DNA from: Oscillospiraceae bacterium
Lineage (GTDB): Bacteria; Bacillota; Clostridia; Oscillospirales; Ruminococcaceae
DNA: 6,217 nucleotides
Direction: 5' to 3'
Assembly (NCBI GenBank): GCA_017451665.1
Contig: JAFTNX010000159.1
Span: 1-6,217, forward strand
The notes beneath the pieces were generated by a model. It had not been told where the DNA came from. It made no database searches and saw nothing but the letters and a program-made list of their open reading frames with translations. Position 1 is the stretch's first letter, and each line of letters starts with the position of its first letter. The position numbers and the translations under genes are program-made. This document shows positions 5,947 through 6,217 of the stretch, piece by piece.

Positions 5947-5975
5947 TTGACTTTGAGGTGTATTTGTGTTAATAT
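5947..5975 (+). promoter_or_regulatory. Probable rRNA operon promoter P1
   Basis: TTGACT (5947-5952), a 17-base spacer and TAATAT (5970-5975) with TGT before it give an extended -10 promoter. T-rich tracts lie directly upstream. It lies 85 bases upstream of a stronger promoter in the same direction, the tandem arrangement seen at rRNA operons of Bacillus and relatives. The -10 is imperfect (4 of 6), so activity is less certain than for P2. Confidence 0.6.
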
Positions 5976-6031
5976 AAATAAGTCGCCTGACGGGGGCTGA
6001 AAAAAGTTGAAAGAAATTTCAAAAAAGCACT

Positions 6032-6060
6032 TGACAGAGCGAAAAATAAGTGATATAATA
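6032..6060 (+). promoter_or_regulatory. Probable rRNA operon promoter P2, full consensus
   Basis: TTGACA (6032-6037), a 17-base spacer and TATAAT (6055-6060) with TGA before it match the extended SigA consensus completely. An A6 tract (6023-6028) and a small inverted repeat TTGAAA/TTTCAA around GAAA (6008-6023) lie just upstream and may contribute as an UP element or as a hairpin in the P1 transcript. Transcription should start at about 6066-6068. The combination with the boxA-like sequence downstream points to an rRNA operon. Confidence 0.85.
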
Positions 6061-6066
6061 GATAAG

Positions 6067-6083
6067 CACTCTCGAGGAGAGTG
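6067..6083 (+). other. Hairpin at the 5' end of the rRNA leader
   Basis: CACTCTC (6067-6073) pairs with GAGAGTG (6077-6083) around a GAG loop, a perfect seven-base-pair stem beginning at about the P2 start site. There is no T tract, so it is not a terminator. It may protect the 5' end or help processing of the precursor; the role is inferred. Confidence 0.6.
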
Positions 6084-6104
6084 GTGATTAAAGGATATCA
6101 CACA

Positions 6105-6121
6105 GCACTTTGAAAATTGAA
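6105..6121 (+). promoter_or_regulatory. boxA-like antitermination element
   Basis: GCACTTTGAAAATTGAA closely resembles the conserved element (roughly TGTTCTTTGAAAACT) found upstream of 16S and 23S genes in Firmicutes, where NusB and ribosomal protein S10 are recruited to make RNA polymerase resistant to termination. It lies about 40 bases into the P2 transcript. Confidence 0.75.
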
Positions 6122-6149
6122 CAAAGACGAAGAATAACCAACCCTTGGA

Positions 6150-6167
6150 AATTACTTTTGAGTAATT
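6150..6167 (+). other. Second hairpin in the rRNA leader
   Basis: AATTACT (6150-6156) pairs with AGTAATT (6161-6167) around a TTTG loop. The stem is AU-rich, with one G-C pair among seven, and is not followed by a T tract, so it is not a terminator. It could be part of the precursor fold ahead of the rRNA. Confidence 0.45.
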
Positions 6168-6217
6168 CTAAAAGAAGGTCAAGTAGAAGACTAAAAAATG
6201 ATACACAGTCAGTGAAA

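Larger units (their letters stand above)
6061..6217 (+). other. 5' leader of an rRNA operon (mature rRNA outside the window)
   Basis: After P2 the sequence has no ribosome binding site with a sustained reading frame, but it contains a 5' hairpin, a boxA-like antitermination element and a second hairpin. This is the layout of a pre-rRNA leader. The conserved 16S 5' sequence (AGAGTTTGATC...) is not reached before the right edge, so the rRNA identity is inferred from the boxA-like element and the tandem promoters. No tRNA cloverleaf was recognised. Confidence 0.75.

Noticed and set aside
5853..6101. An 82-codon minus-strand open frame across the rRNA promoters
   Set aside because: It runs antisense through two consensus promoters and a leader hairpin and encodes nothing recognisable; it is a by-product of low stop density on that strand.
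1..6217. CRISPR array, insertion sequence or phage features
   Set aside because: No regularly spaced repeats, transposase-like frames, terminal inverted repeats or attachment-site duplications were seen; all long frames are housekeeping genes.

Overview
The window looks like chromosomal DNA from a low-GC member of the Clostridia, most plausibly a Ruminococcus-like gut anaerobe in the Oscillospiraceae. This assignment is inferred from the AT-rich spacers, strong GGAGG-type ribosome binding sites, near-consensus SigA promoters, a Thermotoga-type DAHP synthase and a DUF4364-like gene. No mature rRNA is present to fix the taxonomy.

Layout. A partial gene at the left edge (1-235, minus strand) encodes the start of an amidohydrolase and has its own divergent promoter. 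From 334 onward everything reads on the plus strand. A consensus promoter (TTGACA-17-TATAAT) opens a leader of about 250 nt that encodes a 38-residue peptide with nine Phe, one Tyr and one Trp. Mutually exclusive hairpins follow, ending in an intrinsic terminator at 552-586. This is a classic translation-coupled attenuator in front of aroF (DAHP synthase, the first shikimate-pathway enzyme), which then has its own terminator. A second promoter (TTTACA-17-TGGTATAAT) starts a tight operon: aroB (3-dehydroquinate synthase), aroA (EPSP synthase), aroC (chorismate synthase) and a DUF4364-like winged-helix protein. The operon closes with a terminator that overlaps the last stop codon.

The last 400 bases contain no protein gene that I can support. 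They hold tandem promoters 85 bp apart, the second a perfect extended consensus, then a short 5' hairpin and a boxA-like element. This is the signature of an rRNA operon control region, so an rRNA gene (probably 16S) should begin just past the right edge.

How it fits together. AroF makes DAHP, AroB cyclises it to dehydroquinate, and AroA and AroC perform the last two steps to chorismate. The middle steps (aroD, aroE, aroK) are not in this window. Only the entry enzyme sits behind the aromatic-amino-acid-sensing leader; aroBAC has a separate promoter with no visible attenuator. AroF also carries the N-terminal domain that gives allosteric feedback in its Thermotoga relative, so flux into the pathway is probably controlled both in transcription and at the enzyme. 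The most noteworthy element is the Phe-rich leader peptide attenuator, because Gram-positive amino-acid genes are more usually controlled by T-boxes or RNA-binding proteins.
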